Below the pieces are notes generated by a model that made no database searches, had not been told where the DNA came from, and saw only the letters and a program-made list of their open reading frames with translations. A program made the translations under genes and the position numbers. 64,000 bases of DNA, taken from Rhynchosporium graminicola. Taxonomy: Eukaryota > Ascomycota > Leotiomycetes > Helotiales > Ploettnerulaceae. The stretch covers positions 1,005,001 to 1,069,000 of the forward strand of contig FJUW01000002.1 in the NCBI GenBank assembly GCA_900074885.1. Reading direction: 5' to 3'. Positions within the stretch are counted from its first letter, which is position 1, and every line of letters starts with the position of its first letter. Positions 35,413 to 46,803 of this stretch are shown one piece after another.

Positions 35413-36712
35413 ATGGACGCCTCGATGCCAAGCGTCCCTCTTCCAGTGCCAGCAGAAGAACCAAGTACCAGTGCTGAAGATCAAGCCTTGACTTTCTTAT
35501 CGCAGAGAAAGTTTCATCAGATATTTACTCTTCCAGCAACAAAAACTCATGAACAACTAAAAGTCACATATGGGATCGCGGGACCAGATTGTGAAGAGGA
35601 TGCACCAACGATCCTATATTGTGGTGGGATGTTTGGCACACGATACCTGGCCACGACGCAGGATTGGTTCGCCACACAGAAGGGTGTCAGGATATTGATG
35701 ATTGACAGGTAAGCATGCTGTACCCCAGGAAGATTGATCTGTATCCCCAGCTTCTATGAGCAAGACATGTGACTTTGCAATTTGGCGACTTTCAATCTAT
35801 CATAGAGGGCGCTTTCTAGGATATCACTAAAACTGCGATCTTTACAGGCCAGGCTTCGGAGGCTCTACTTCTGTGAAAGTCACGCAAAGGATCCCGATAT
35901 TTCTAGAGACAGTCGTAGCCCTGCTCGCCCACCTGAAGATTGAGCACATCGCATTAGCATGTCAAAGCGCCGGCACTATATTTGCCTTGAATCTCATCTC
36001 TCACCACCCCGACCTGCTTTACCCGTCAAATCCAATCCTGACACTTTTCTCGCCATGGGTCCATCAATCAATTTCGGGTGCCACATCTCTCAAGCTGGCA
36101 GCTGCGCTACCTGACACATTGGTCGGTGGTTGGAACAGCCTTGTTGGGACCATCGTCACTACAGGTGTCCCGACATTCCAGGCCAGCTCTGCGGTCTTCA
36201 GCAATGTCGCCAACTTGTTCAAGAACAGCCATCGGGAGGAGATATCAAGAGAGGGCGAAGAGAAAGTCTGTCAGGATAGCTATGGTACCAGCCTCACTGT
36301 CTATAAAGAAATTGCGAAGCATTTCAGTATATTTGTTTTCAAAGAGAACACTACAGGTGGCAATGACGAGGCCAGACTCTGTATGAAGAGTCTCGGAACT
36401 AGCTGGGACCGTTGTGAGGTCTACCCGACATTTGTGCTGGACATGAAGGTTGAGTGGGAAAAGAGAGCGAACGTGAATGGTAAGAAGCTAAAGTTGGATA
36501 TCGCCTGGGGGGAGGGTAATGATGCTATGATCGGCGCGGCTGGCATGAAGTACTTCAAGGAGTGCTTTAAGCAGGAAAATCTGGGAGAAGGTATCGAGGT
36601 TGAGGTGAACGAAATAGCTGGAGCAGAGCATGATTCGATTATTGATCCTTGCTTCACTCCCATGAGAGAATTGCTTGATAGAGTTAGCAAAGGTTGGAAA
36701 GAGGCGAAGTGA
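35413..36712 (+). CDS. Alpha/beta-hydrolase fold protein
   Basis: Exons are 35413-35708 and 35848-36712 (386 aa). The 139-nt intron splits the block LMIDR/PGFGGST, which is typical of the fold (strand 4, then the DRPGFG turn). APTILYCGGMFGTRYLA carries the oxyanion strand. The nucleophile elbow is LACQSAGTIFAL: Ser sits in C-Q-S-A-G, not the common G-x-S-x-G. The catalytic His is likely in AGAEHDSII; an acidic partner could be in DIAWGEGNDAMI. A large lid-like insert (about residues 195-320) lies between them. No signal peptide is seen, so it is probably cytosolic. The substrate is unknown. It converges with the SnoaL-like gene 201 bp away. Confidence 0.8.
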
Positions 36713-36913
36713 TCGTTTCCGGGTCTCCAGGTCTTCGACATCGACGATTCGGCAGATAGAGGCAGAGCTATAGAAATCATATGATAGCAGATATACCAGC
36801 TGCTGAATATACATGGCAGTGACACATTTAAAAAGTTGAATACTAACCTGCGTTCCAAACAAGAAGCCACGATAAAAATAGAATGACGCCAGCCCCATAT
36901 TTCGAGTTTCACG

Positions 36914-38078
36914 CTACCTCGCAATGAAAGGACAAGCACCTGACGATGTACCACTCAACTCCTCATGCGCAGCTGCTAGCGCTCCCGAACCCTCAGAGTT
37001 TAAGATTCCCTCCACAGGAACGACTTCCTCGCCATGTAACTGCGTCGTCAGATCCTCACCTGACTCTGGCGTTGGACTACTCTTCGTGACCTCGCCTTTC
37101 GAGGCGATCTGCCTAAACATTTCCATAGGGTCAAACCAAGTCTCTACGCCTTGCAGGCGGACCTTGTCATCAACCTTAGCAATCGTGATCCCTTGAATAT
37201 CGATTGCTTCGCCATGTGCTTTCACTCTGACTTTCTCTCCTTTGCTGCATCGTTGTTAGCAGAATCCACGATTCAAAGCATCATTCGAAAGCTAAGTCAT
37301 GTAGTAACTTACTTGTTGAACCCAACATAATCATTCTTCATCACTCCCCAATGCCTCCATTTGAAAGCTACTGTCGGCGGCCCAGTATAAACCTCCAACA
37401 CCTCCCACGCAAACGTCGGCATCATCCTCTTGAATGTCTTGTGACTACTCGCAAAATCTGATTTCTCGGGGTCATAGAACTCGTTTGGCGTGATGATCGC
37501 GTTATAAGTCCCGACTTTCAGCATGTGCTCCGCGTCTTGGGCAGGACCACCATTGATTGAGAACGAGTAGTTGGCATGGTCGATGGTACGCCAGTCAGAG
37601 ATGTCTGGCTTGAAGCTTGCTTCTACTTCCCAGTTCTTGACGACTACAATATTTTAGTATGGCCGAATTGTAGTCTCTCATCTAGAGCAGGATCAGGATT
37701 AGATCAACGAAGGAATTGATCCTGATCCGAGATCACTTCGTAAGATTTAGGGCAGAAAGATGACATACGATTTTCGACGAGATTGGGAAGAGAAGCTGCG
37801 GTATGCGATTGGGTTTTGGCTGAGTGATATCAGTATAGATCTAAGGAATGAGTCCAAGTGCAGGCGTGGATTTCCTGGTCGTGTATGTTTGCTTTTCTGG
37901 TGATCGTAACAGTGAAAGGCTTACATTGTTCATAGACCTTGCGGGTATTACTATAATCTGGAGCTCTTCCATATCTCCACTTCGATGTGCTATCCTTCAA
38001 AGTGGCGTCGGGATCAAGAAGATAATCTGGCAGACCAGGATTTTCTGTCGGCGGGATTTCAACATCTGCTGCAGCCAT
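36914..38078 (-). CDS. SnoaL-like 'pathogen-related' protein
   Basis: Exons are 38078-37925, 37819-37769, 37643-37313 and 37244-36914 (288 aa). Introns of 105, 125 and 68 nt restore continuous conserved text: LPNLVENLVKNWEVEASFKP across the second and GVMKNDYVGFNNKGEKV across the third. The body (LPDYLLDPDATLKD, WRYGRAPDYSNTRKVYEQ, SDWRTIDHANYSFSINGG, TFKRMMPTFAWEVLEVYTGP, FKWRHWGVM, DDKVRLQGVETWFDPMEMFR) is that of the plant and fungal pathogen-related family with a SnoaL/NTF2-like cone fold. That fold often binds or cyclises small hydrophobic ligands, but no activity is shown for this family that I can name. The last 60 residues are a variable Pro/Ser/Glu tail. The 51-nt second exon could easily be missed in automatic models. 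Confidence 0.85.
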
Positions 38079-40088
38079 TCTGTAACGAAAAGGATGTTTG
38101 AAATTCAATTATCGAGATAGCGATATGAATTTAGAGTAGGGCACTGCTGTATTTCTAAGAGAGATATGCCCGGACTAGAAATATGACAATCCAACTATAC
38201 CTGCGAGGCAGACACTTATCATACATCAGGCAGCGTGCAGCCTTCAGCCAGATATCTGTGCTTACAAAAGTAAACAATCTATGGCACATGCATCAAGGGA
38301 TGACAAAGTAGTACAAGAAGTGTTAACGGGGACAATGCTCCGAGCGCACGCAGTCAGCAGACTTGGGGTCTGTCCACAAACACCCATGTACTTGCTTCCT
38401 ATATATACCTGGCTGAGATATGGGCTTCACATTTGCCAATGCGTATTCCTATGATAGGGCAAACCTATGAAGGTCTGTAATCGGGCCGCTCCGGATTTGC
38501 TCGCCTAAAGAACCTTCATGCAGGGTCGTGCTTGAAGACTTTAGCCTGTCCAGTGCAAACCCATGAATCTGTCTGCAGAGCTAGGCTCTAGTCTTCCATA
38601 CCTTGCAGTTGAGAAATGTGGTAAGATGCTGACAGATATGGTTGCCATTTTCTTGGGTAACGAAATAGAAAGCTTGGGGTACAGATATGCCCATCAGCTT
38701 AAATTTTGTATGACATTGTCTAAGGCTTGATCGGTCTGCGGCGTTGGTGGTATTGAACTGGAGATAGTCAACCGACGAAATGTCAATGAGTGCGGATCAT
38801 GTCAGTAGTGTATTTCAGGAGCTTAAGAGCTTGTGATGTCCTCGTAGGCTTGTCGTTTAGCCCCTAGTGAAAACATACTAGATAGACTACTTCCGACTTG
38901 CAGATACATGCGGACGGCTTGCATGTTATGCTAGAAGCATTTCTGTGAGAACGAGAAGATTGTGCCCAGAACCTGCATGAAGTGATCGCTACGCCGTAGG
39001 AACTCTAGATTAGCTCACATCTATCTGGAATAAGGGCTGTGGGCTGGCAATTGCGATCTGGAAGAAGATTGAGAATTCAACAAGTGCCGGCAGCAACACA
39101 AATATAGGCTAGAGACAAATTACATATGTCTCGCTTGTTGCTTGCAGACCATATTATCACATTCTCAGCCGTGCGTGTTTGTGTAGCACCCGCTTGGGCA
39201 CAAACACGCACCCGCTTGGGATACATAAAGAGAGTAAATAATCAGACTGACCCTTTGAATACAGGATCTAGACACGAAAGGCGTGAAGCTACGCTCCCGC
39301 GATAACACAAGACAGGGCTGCCAAAACGAGGTCCGGAGGAAAACGTCCGGCCGCTGCCACAGATGCGACGAAATATATGCCAGGTCAGCGGAAACTTTTG
39401 TATTACCACGGATAGAAACAATGGCGAGAAAGTCGATGACTGCTTACAGATTGAGGCCATCAGAAGAAATTGGGAGTTTCAAACAGGTAAAAACAACCAC
39501 AGCATTCAGTAAGCAGCTGGTAAATGAAAGGATAAGTGACTGCAGTCTGCAGCATGAATGAGAAAGGAATCACTGCAGATGAGAGAGACATAGCATAGTT
39601 TCCTCCGAAGGATATCTGACTTTCCATTTCGAAAAAAAATCTCGCTGGACTTGGGTTCTGGAGGAGTGGCTCTTGATTGGACAATTAAATTCCAATGTAC
39701 TGGAATTCGTCTCCCAGGTAGATGTGCAATTGCATGATAAATGAAGGATATGCTGTCAGGTAAAGGAGAATGTGATCGGGGCACAGGATTTAATGGCAAT
39801 CGTGAGAGACGAATCAATATGGACGCTCGATATCAGCTTAAGAGCTGTTAGAAACGCCGAGAATGAAACCTTGATAGAGGGCCTATTCATCCAATATTTC
39901 CCTCGCGCGCGCGAGTAACTGCATTCGATAAGTGCGGGTAGTGAAGTTATTGAGGCAGAAGATGAGATTTAGGGGTTATTTATGGCAGCCTTAGTTTGTG
40001 CCTCACAACCACCGGACTTTACCACCCTCGAACCTCGCCATTAGAGTGACGAAATATTCCTGACACGGCACAGCACCCATTCTTCAAG
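38079..40088. other. 2.0-kb intergenic region
   Basis: Contains the divergent promoters of the SnoaL-like gene (-) and LSM2 (+). No supported frame is seen. CACCCGCTTGGG is repeated 25 bp apart near 39190, and a 14-bp palindrome sits at 39902-39915. Confidence 0.5.
39902..39915. promoter_or_regulatory. Perfect CG-rich palindrome upstream of LSM2
   Basis: CTCGCGCGCGCGAG is a perfect 14-bp palindrome about 175 bp before the LSM2 ATG. It contains CGCG cores of the kind bound by cell-cycle and growth factors, but no specific factor can be named. Confidence 0.35.
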
Positions 40089-40591
40089 ATGCTATTCTTC
40101 AGGTTTGTACGCTCCGAATTGGCCAGATTGATCTATTAGAACACTCATACTAACCCTGCTCTGTTATCAATAGCTTCTTCAAGACGCTTGTAGACCATGA
40201 GGTCACCGTCGAGCTCAAGAACGACATTCAGATCCGCGGAACCTTAAAATCTGTCGACCAGTATCTCAACATCAAACTCGACGATATTTCGGTGGTAGAG
40301 GAGCTAAAATACCCACATTTGGTCAGTTTGTGGGATGGCATAGAGGATTGAATACAGCAGCGCATCATATTTTTGAAGGGCAACGCGCTGATGGAATTTC
40401 TAGTCTTCCGTCAAGAACGTCTTCATCCGAGGTAGTGTGGTCAGATATGTGCATCTGCCAGGTAGCGCGGTAGATACAGCACTGTTGGAGGATGGTTTGT
40501 ACCCCGCATATATACGATGTGGTTTTCGAGTGCTGATATAGCTGCAGCAACACGGAGAGAAGCAGCGCAGCAGGCCACGAAGGGGAAGTGA
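40089..40591 (+). CDS. LSM2: U6 snRNA-associated Sm-like protein LSM2
   Basis: A ring subunit of both the nuclear Lsm2-8 complex (binds the U6 3' end, splicing) and the cytoplasmic Lsm1-7 complex (mRNA decay). Four exons: 40089-40102, 40174-40321, 40404-40494 and 40542-40591, giving 100 aa. It does not appear as one open frame. The product starts MLFFS/FFKTLVDHEVTVELKN. Sm1 follows with IRGTLKSVDQYLNIKLDD, and Sm2 with FIRGSVVRYVHLP after VKNV. It ends VDTALLEDAAATRREAAQQ and a short basic tail. Each junction keeps phase, and the sequence can be lined up along its whole length with the yeast protein from memory. The first intron after only 14 coding bases is typical of small fungal housekeeping genes. 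Confidence 0.94.
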
Positions 40592-41473
40592 TCTACCGCT
40601 TGGAAGTGTATGATGGGGTGGGGAGGTTTTCACGACACGAATTACGAAGCATACACGTACATGCAAGATCGTTGCCGCCACGACCTCAGGCCTCCGTGAA
40701 TGGATGCATCCTCGGCCGATTTTTAAATAGAGAAATGTTGCGGGAGCACTCCGGACTGGGCAACATGAGTCGTACGATACATTCTGCATATTGGGAGTTG
40801 GTGGCATAGTGGTTAGGAGTGCAAAAGGCTAGAAACAACAATACCCAATCAGTGATATCGACTCAATCATTCGGAAAACTGACTCTGGCTGTGAAAAGAA
40901 AACCCCGGCGTTCCAACGTGAGCAGCGTATGGAAGAGACCGATGACAAAGATCCTCCAGTTTTGAGATGTTAGAATATAGACGTAGACCGTAGCTCTTTC
41001 GGAATGGATATACGAGCTCGCTTGCATGAAGCTGGACTTGCTACCGGCACATCTTGACATAAAGGTGATTCCTGCTAAGTGTATTGAATGCTAGGTTCTT
41101 GAATTCTGGGCGAAGGCCCAATTCTTGAATGCCTGTTATTCTAAACGTTTTTGTCCAGGCTCTCTCAAAGTCAGTCAATCGTATTAGTAGCTCAGTGCCA
41201 CGGACTCAATTCGATTTTCAAGTAGTTTTGGGAGGCATTCTACTCATACTATCATATTAGTAGGAGCCCTCTCTGGACTGCTTCGTTTTCTCTATTGTAT
41301 TATCTGATGCTTGATATAAAGGTCAACTGAAAATGAGATGTTAAGACTCCCGATTAGGCTAGCGCAGGACTCCTCAAACCAAACGTCGCTCGGCATCTCG
41401 AGCTTCATCACGTTTTGATATCGGCCACTGCAAACATGACATTAATCTGCTTATCCAGACTCCAACAACAATC
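40592..41473. other. Intergenic region between LSM2 and the rhomboid gene
   Basis: 880 bp. It holds the LSM2 3' end and the rhomboid promoter. A tRNA A-box-like string near 40799 lacks a partner B box. Confidence 0.5.
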
Positions 41474-42490
41474 ATGTTTCGCTCTCGGTTCTTCAGAAGT
41501 GTGTTGCGCCGACCAAATGCTCACCAAAAGGCAAATCGATCTCCCGCTCCCGCGAAGCGTTCTTATACCTCACAAGAGTTCGAACGACACTTCACAGTCC
41601 CATCAGTCCGGATTCTGACTCCAACGTTATGGGCCTTGACCGCGACTGGTGTAATCTATCTGAGCTGTGCTGCCTACGAAGTTCGCCAGGATGTTGCAGC
41701 AAGAAAACGCTCACATGACTCTGTGTCGTGGCTAAATATTGACGCCTCTTTGCAACAAGGAGACCGGCAGAGAGTGGGAGCACGCATGACTGGCTCTGAT
41801 ATTTTGAATAGAATATATAATCCCAGTGCCAAACTCACAAGTGTAGATACTGCCATCATCGGGACCGTTGCACTCAACGCGTCGATTTACGCATTGGTAT
41901 CGGTTTATCCCTCGGCTTCCACTTTCTTGCTTTTCTCACACATCCCCGCCAACACCCGGAACTTTACACTGTTTACATCGATGTTCGGACACGCAGGCCT
42001 GGCTCATCTTTGCTTCAATATGTACGCGCTGGTGAACTTCGGGCCTGTAGTCGCTGCAAGCCCCTCATTCACTTCCAGCGGCGCCCATCTCACTGCGTTT
42101 TACCTCTCGTCCGGAGTCCTTGCCAGCCTGGCTCATCACCTCAATACTGTGTGGCCTAACGTTGCTTCCCGCACAAATCCTGGGCTTGGGGCCAGCGGTG
42201 CCATTATGGCGATGTTAGGGGTCTTCGCCTCTGAGTATCCGGATGCAGGAATCGGGATCATTTTATTACCTGGCAGTCTACCAGCTCACCAAGCACTACT
42301 TGGTCTCGTGGCCTTCGAGACTTGGGGTGTCTTCATCGGTTATGGAAAGTACTTAAGGTTCGGTCATGCCGCGCATCTGGGTGGGCTAGGGATCGGTGTT
42401 GCATACGTCTTTTTTGATATGAAGAACAGGCTTTGGCAGCCTGCGAAAAGGTTGGCTTTCAGAGGGATGCGAATGGTCGGCATGGTCTGA
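41474..42490 (+). CDS. Mitochondrial rhomboid serine protease (PARL/Pcp1-like)
   Basis: An intramembrane serine protease of the mitochondrial inner membrane; family members process Mgm1/OPA1-type or PINK1-type substrates. Single exon, 338 aa. The N-terminus is an Arg-rich presequence (MFRSRFFRSVLRRPNAHQKANR). A first helix lies near LWALTATGVIYLSCAAY, then the rhomboid core: ALNASIYALVSVYPS, FTLFTSMFGHAGLAHLCFNM, and the catalytic Ser in PGLGASGAIMAM. The catalytic His is in FGHAAHLGGLGIGVAY. The 1+6 helix arrangement suits the PARL/Pcp1 group. The ATG is the first that yields the presequence. The yeast orthologue cannot be asserted without alignment, so no symbol is given. Confidence 0.88.
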   Translation: MFRSRFFRSVLRRPNAHQKANRSPAPAKRSYTSQEFERHFTVPSVRILTPTLWALTATGVIYLSCAAYEVRQDVAARKRSHDSVSWLNIDASLQQGDRQRVGARMTGSDILNRIYNPSAKLTSVDTAIIGTVALNASIYALVSVYPSASTFLLFSHIPANTRNFTLFTSMFGHAGLAHLCFNMYALVNFGPVVAASPSFTSSGAHLTAFYLSSGVLASLAHHLNTVWPNVASRTNPGLGASGAIMAMLGVFASEYPDAGIGIILLPGSLPAHQALLGLVAFETWGVFIGYGKYLRFGHAAHLGGLGIGVAYVFFDMKNRLWQPAKRLAFRGMRMVGMV

Positions 42491-44875
42491 CGGAAAGGCG
42501 CTGGCCTACTCAGACCTGAGGGCTGTTATGGAAAGATAATTGGGAGCTATTCAAGAGTACGGTGAAGTGGAGAGAGGTATGTACAATATTTAACAGTTGA
42601 GGAACTGCACGCCACGGTGTGGGATATGTTAGAAGATATTGTGTGACTGTGTAGTCTTTGAGATTGTGGGACTTTCGGTCTTGAACACGAAAGCTGCACT
42701 AAGCCTGGGTTAGGAATACGAACGTAATGAATAGAAATAGAGATGTTCCTAATATTTCCGAAGGAACACGAGGTTCAAGAGACCTAAGAGACAGGATTAT
42801 GTATATATCACCAGAAACATTTCTTCATAGATGACAGCTGTCGCGGACAAGCTCTAGATCTATAGCAGAAATCGTGCAATCACTTTTAGTGATTTGCAAC
42901 CTTGTTTGCGTGTAAGGAAGTAAAGGCTATGCCTCCCTTCCTTTGATTATTACAAAGGTCGGAAGTTAACAACTTTGGAAGCTTTGGTGAATTGGCGGGA
43001 GAAAATGGCTTCCTAGTCTCTTGATCAGCATCTGCGCAGTTCAAACTGTGTGGTACTCCCCTTGGCCAATGGCTCTCACTTATATGTTATGACAGTTAAT
43101 CAGCCAATGCCTTTCAAGTCACCGTTGCGGAGCTGAGAATCGTGGTGATGGAAAACAACAAGACATATCAAGAGAAAATGGCAAGACTGGAGAGGATGTT
43201 GGCATAGTCGGTCCCTGCTCGAGCTGGCAACGATTCTCAATCTTTTGTGAGCCAAGAGACCGGTCGAGATAGTACATACCTTGCTTCAACCAACCCATTT
43301 ACCCCAATCTCCATCTGGGCTCTGGCAATACATTCGAGGAGTATTTTCAGACCTCATGGGTCTACGGGCGTGCTACAGCCCACGCAAAATGGCTATCCTC
43401 CGTAGCCGTCAACGCAGCTTACACAATTTTGGTTGATACCTAGGTCTGAGTCTATCTAAGATATCGGACATCGCTCTACAAGCTCTTTCGATCTTTGAAA
43501 CTGCGTTCATATAGCGATCTGAATATGTTTGGAGGTGTTGGCATAGGAGATGTGCTCATTACTTCTCCGCCGAATTCACTGTCGCACAAGATACGCGTCT
43601 CGGATAGTCCGAAAGCTTATAACAGAGCTGGATTGACTCAGTTGGTGCCAGATTGACACTCACAACGCAAGCTGGCAGCAACAATGAAGAGATTTTTCTA
43701 CCTCGGGGTCTACGATTTATTGGCCGATTATCATTGCAGAAGAAAAAGCACGTCGGTAGAGCAGGTATGTCAGAGCCTATGTTACCCGACTCGCATTCAT
43801 TGCCCGAAAGAGACTGTAATGGTTTATTATCAACCATGGAGTGCTTATTCCACCATCAGCATTAGAAACGAGTGTTACAGCGGAGGTTGACGATATCCTC
43901 GAAGCACTCAAGCTTGAACCGGACAATAGCTCAGTTAGCATATCGCCTCCATCACTGGGACCTGTCGAATACGCTCGCTACAGCAACCAATTCACGAAAG
44001 CGAGTCTCTAAAAGCTAGTCAATTCTCTAAATGGAGAAACGCTCTCTGAGCCGTCCGAGCACGAGATTGTACACAGTAACGGCGTCAAAGTTTTGCATCG
44101 GAAACTGATATTTTAGCTATCCAGAAGTAAGATTTGTAGACATTTGAAACTATTTGACGTCCGGCGGAATTAAATATGATTTTCGTCGAGAGAACAGCGC
44201 CATTAAAATCCGTTCCAGTCAGTGCTGCCTATGGGCCACGACGAATCCGATAACCGGAGTATCGATGCCCCAGAAACTCTCATAGAGGATACAATGTCTT
44301 GTATCTTGCTATTAGCTTGTTTAGATTCAAATCTTTGAACACCTTCTGTCGCAAGGTTACGTTGATATTCAGAGGAAGGCATAGAGTAGTTGAATGTTGT
44401 TTGTTGCATTGCAGTACTAATTACTATGGAGAGTTGACCAAAGGTATTATCTAGGAATATCCGCACGGACCATGCACGTGACTACAGTCACCTGATCCAT
44501 ACCAAGACCCATATCCTCGCAACACCTTCTCGCATTTCTAGTTCGAAGCAGGCTATATCTTTTGTGTCCTGCGGGTGAGGATAGTGCGCCCAGATCCTCT
44601 CCTAGATTCTTTGCTAACACGTCACATGTTTTGTCGATGATATTGGGAGAAGGGCGAGTTTTGGCTAGCCTAGTAGCAGAACAGTCCGGGAAATTTTGTA
44701 GGCTAGATTGGGAGCAAGAAATCTACCCGATTTGCCAAGGATGACGATGATGGGGAGCCAGAAGTGACACCGCTACCAGAAGGCACACTCGGGGATTGGC
44801 AATGATAGTGTCAGATCAGGCAATGAATTCGGGCTTTGATAAGCATTACATGATAGGGAGCAAGACCTATATCAT
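42491..44875. other. 2.4-kb intergenic region with a coding relic
   Basis: Between the 3' ends of the rhomboid (+) and Nudix (-) genes. It contains the degraded plus-strand frame listed separately; the rest shows no gene. Confidence 0.5.
43100..44116 (+). pseudogene. Degraded fungal gene, family unclear
   Basis: Protein-like stretches lie one after another on the plus strand but are broken by stops and frame changes. A coiled-coil segment (TVAELRIVVMENNKTYQEKM) ends at a TAG at 43205. From 43315 another frame gives SGNTFEEYFQTSWVYGRATA and continues, after TAG and TGA, to a Lys/Arg-rich segment. Later pieces include EVDDILEALKLEPDN and SEPSEHEIVHSNGVKVLH, ending at 44116. Several stops are TAG where CAG would read through. 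The pieces recall large fungal-specific multidomain proteins, but no domain is certain. It could also be chance frames. Confidence 0.33.
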
Positions 44876-45888
44876 CTACCCTGCAGCTGTTGGCAAAGGC
44901 AATTTGCGATGAAGACGAGCCATGATCTCCGTATAATCCTTCTCCTCCTCAGACTTTATGATGCCATGTCTAATAAAGAAATCAATCATAACCAACGCAC
45001 TATTCGTCTTGAACTCTCCAGCCCCAAGTCCCTTCTTGACTTCCTCAATACTCATCAAATTGAACTCCTTGACCTCGTCGTCGTTCTGGCGGCAGATAAT
45101 TCCTTCTGGTAATTCGAGATCGTAGACGTAAACAACGTCACTAGAGATAAGGCTTTGTTCACCACTATCCCCAGGGTTTGTGAGACCGACGTATGTGATA
45201 GATCCACAAGCCTTCGTCTCCTTGCGTACTAATTCTTCAGCCAACGATGCCTCCTCGTCTGCTTCACGAACAATGCACTCAAACGGTCCTTCTCCCGCAG
45301 CAACTCCGCCAGCGACTGTAGTGTCCAGGCAGTTGGGATACGTGAAAAGATGTGCAGAGCGTCTGGGAACCCAGACTTTCATGCCGTCGTGGGTATTGGA
45401 ATAGACCGTCAGATGAGCGCCACGTGACACGAATCCAAACAGATTGTCGAAATACCGCTCGAAAGAGACACGATACTTGTATCCAACTATAGGATAGAGC
45501 TCGCTGTGAGTCTTATGGATGACTGCAAAATTGTCTTGGTCGATGCTTCGCTGGGTCAATTTGGAGAAAGCGTTTGAGCAGGAGGTTGAGAGGTCACTGG
45601 TCGTGTCTTCAGGCCTCAGGTAGACGGCTCGTGCTGCGTGATCGACATGGAAATCGGAGGTCCAGGGCATCTTCTTAATTGTCTCTGGGAGCATGAGACC
45701 GTGTGGACGAATGTCTTCGGGAAGAAAGAACTGGTATAGTGTGGACCAGTGATCGCATGGAGCCTTGAATGGATCATCGTAAGGGAAGCTTCGAAACATT
45801 TAGCAAGAAGAGCAAGCACGAATGTAAGTGATAGCTACCTATCACAATCATTCACAAGATCCAGATAGCTCTTGGAACTGGGAACCAT
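44876..45888 (-). CDS. Nudix hydrolase with DUF4743-type N-terminus
   Basis: Hydrolyses a nucleoside diphosphate linked to another moiety; relatives are tied to thiamine diphosphate or its damaged forms. Exons are 45888-45839 and 45788-44876 (320 aa). The short first exon supplies MVPSSKSYLDLVNDCD, and splicing rebuilds the family start LVNDCDSFPYDD. Starting at the Met of the long exon would lose it. The intron has a weak GTAGCT donor. The N-terminal half is the DUF4743 region (LPETIKKMPWTSDFHVDH; RVSFERYFDNLFGFVSRGAH). The Nudix box reads GGVAAGEGPFECIVREADEEASL with 23 positions and all the metal-binding Glu, but Ser replaces the usual penultimate Gly. The likely location is the cytosol. 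TNR3 and YJR142W of yeasts are related family members known to me. Confidence 0.87.
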
Positions 45889-46803
45889 GGGTGCTGTATG
45901 GGAGAATCCGGATAATGCTCGAAGAATCGATTTTTTGGAGATGCCAGGGCTGTGGTATGGAAATTTCGAATCTTGGCTGTTTGATTGTTGACTGCGTGAA
46001 TCCTTCCGCTAATCGAGTTGTTCGGGCAAACTCTATCTGATTTGAGTGGCAGAGTTGATGGGACTCCAGTTTGGATTGTGAGGGAAATGCAAACGGGCTG
46101 AGCATCACATCACTTTATGGAAGCAATCCACCTCGCTTGCAACCACCCCGGCATGTTTTGGCCGAGATTTACCCTGGCCAACCAGGGAACGGCATATCAA
46201 TCATAGGTAGGTAGACACTTCCTGCTTTCAGCTTACGATTTCTGGGGGAAAAAATCATAATTCAAGTATAAAGCTGGTCCAAGAGGCAGATCTCATGTGT
46301 CCGCACTTCTTCAAATAAGAAGTACAAAATCGTAAGCGTGATCGCAAAATTCAAGATGTTCGCGGATACGGGTGGATGCTCTCTCTTCTCAATATTGATA
46401 CCAATTAAGATATTATACCATTATAGCCTTGGACTGGCCACCCAATACTATAGCACTGCCATCTTGCGAGTTCTCTCTTTCCAGGGGGAAACCGCGTTCT
46501 TCAGTTCTGTGTAACAGCTTCCTGGTTAATTGTTGAGGTACCAATCAATTCTTCGAAATGAGAGCGATGAACAGTGGAAGTTAGTCATGGTTGGCAGCAG
46601 TTTGGAAGTCAATATCACAAGTGAGTGTAGATAGATAGGATTGTGCGACAGTCAATATCCGAGGTTCCTTTTCCATTGTCATACGACTGCGGCCAGGACA
46701 GTACCGCTCAGATTTTGGGTCGGCAGGTACTCAGCTACTCTTACAACAGTGCAGTAAATCTGCGCATGACTTAGTTCGTTCAATATTGCTGCTCTACTCT
46801 AAA

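Noticed and set aside
40795..40870. tRNA-like string (TGGCATAGTGG resembles an A box)
   Set aside because: No GGTTCGA-type B box follows at the right distance and no acceptor stem pairs, so it is not called a tRNA.
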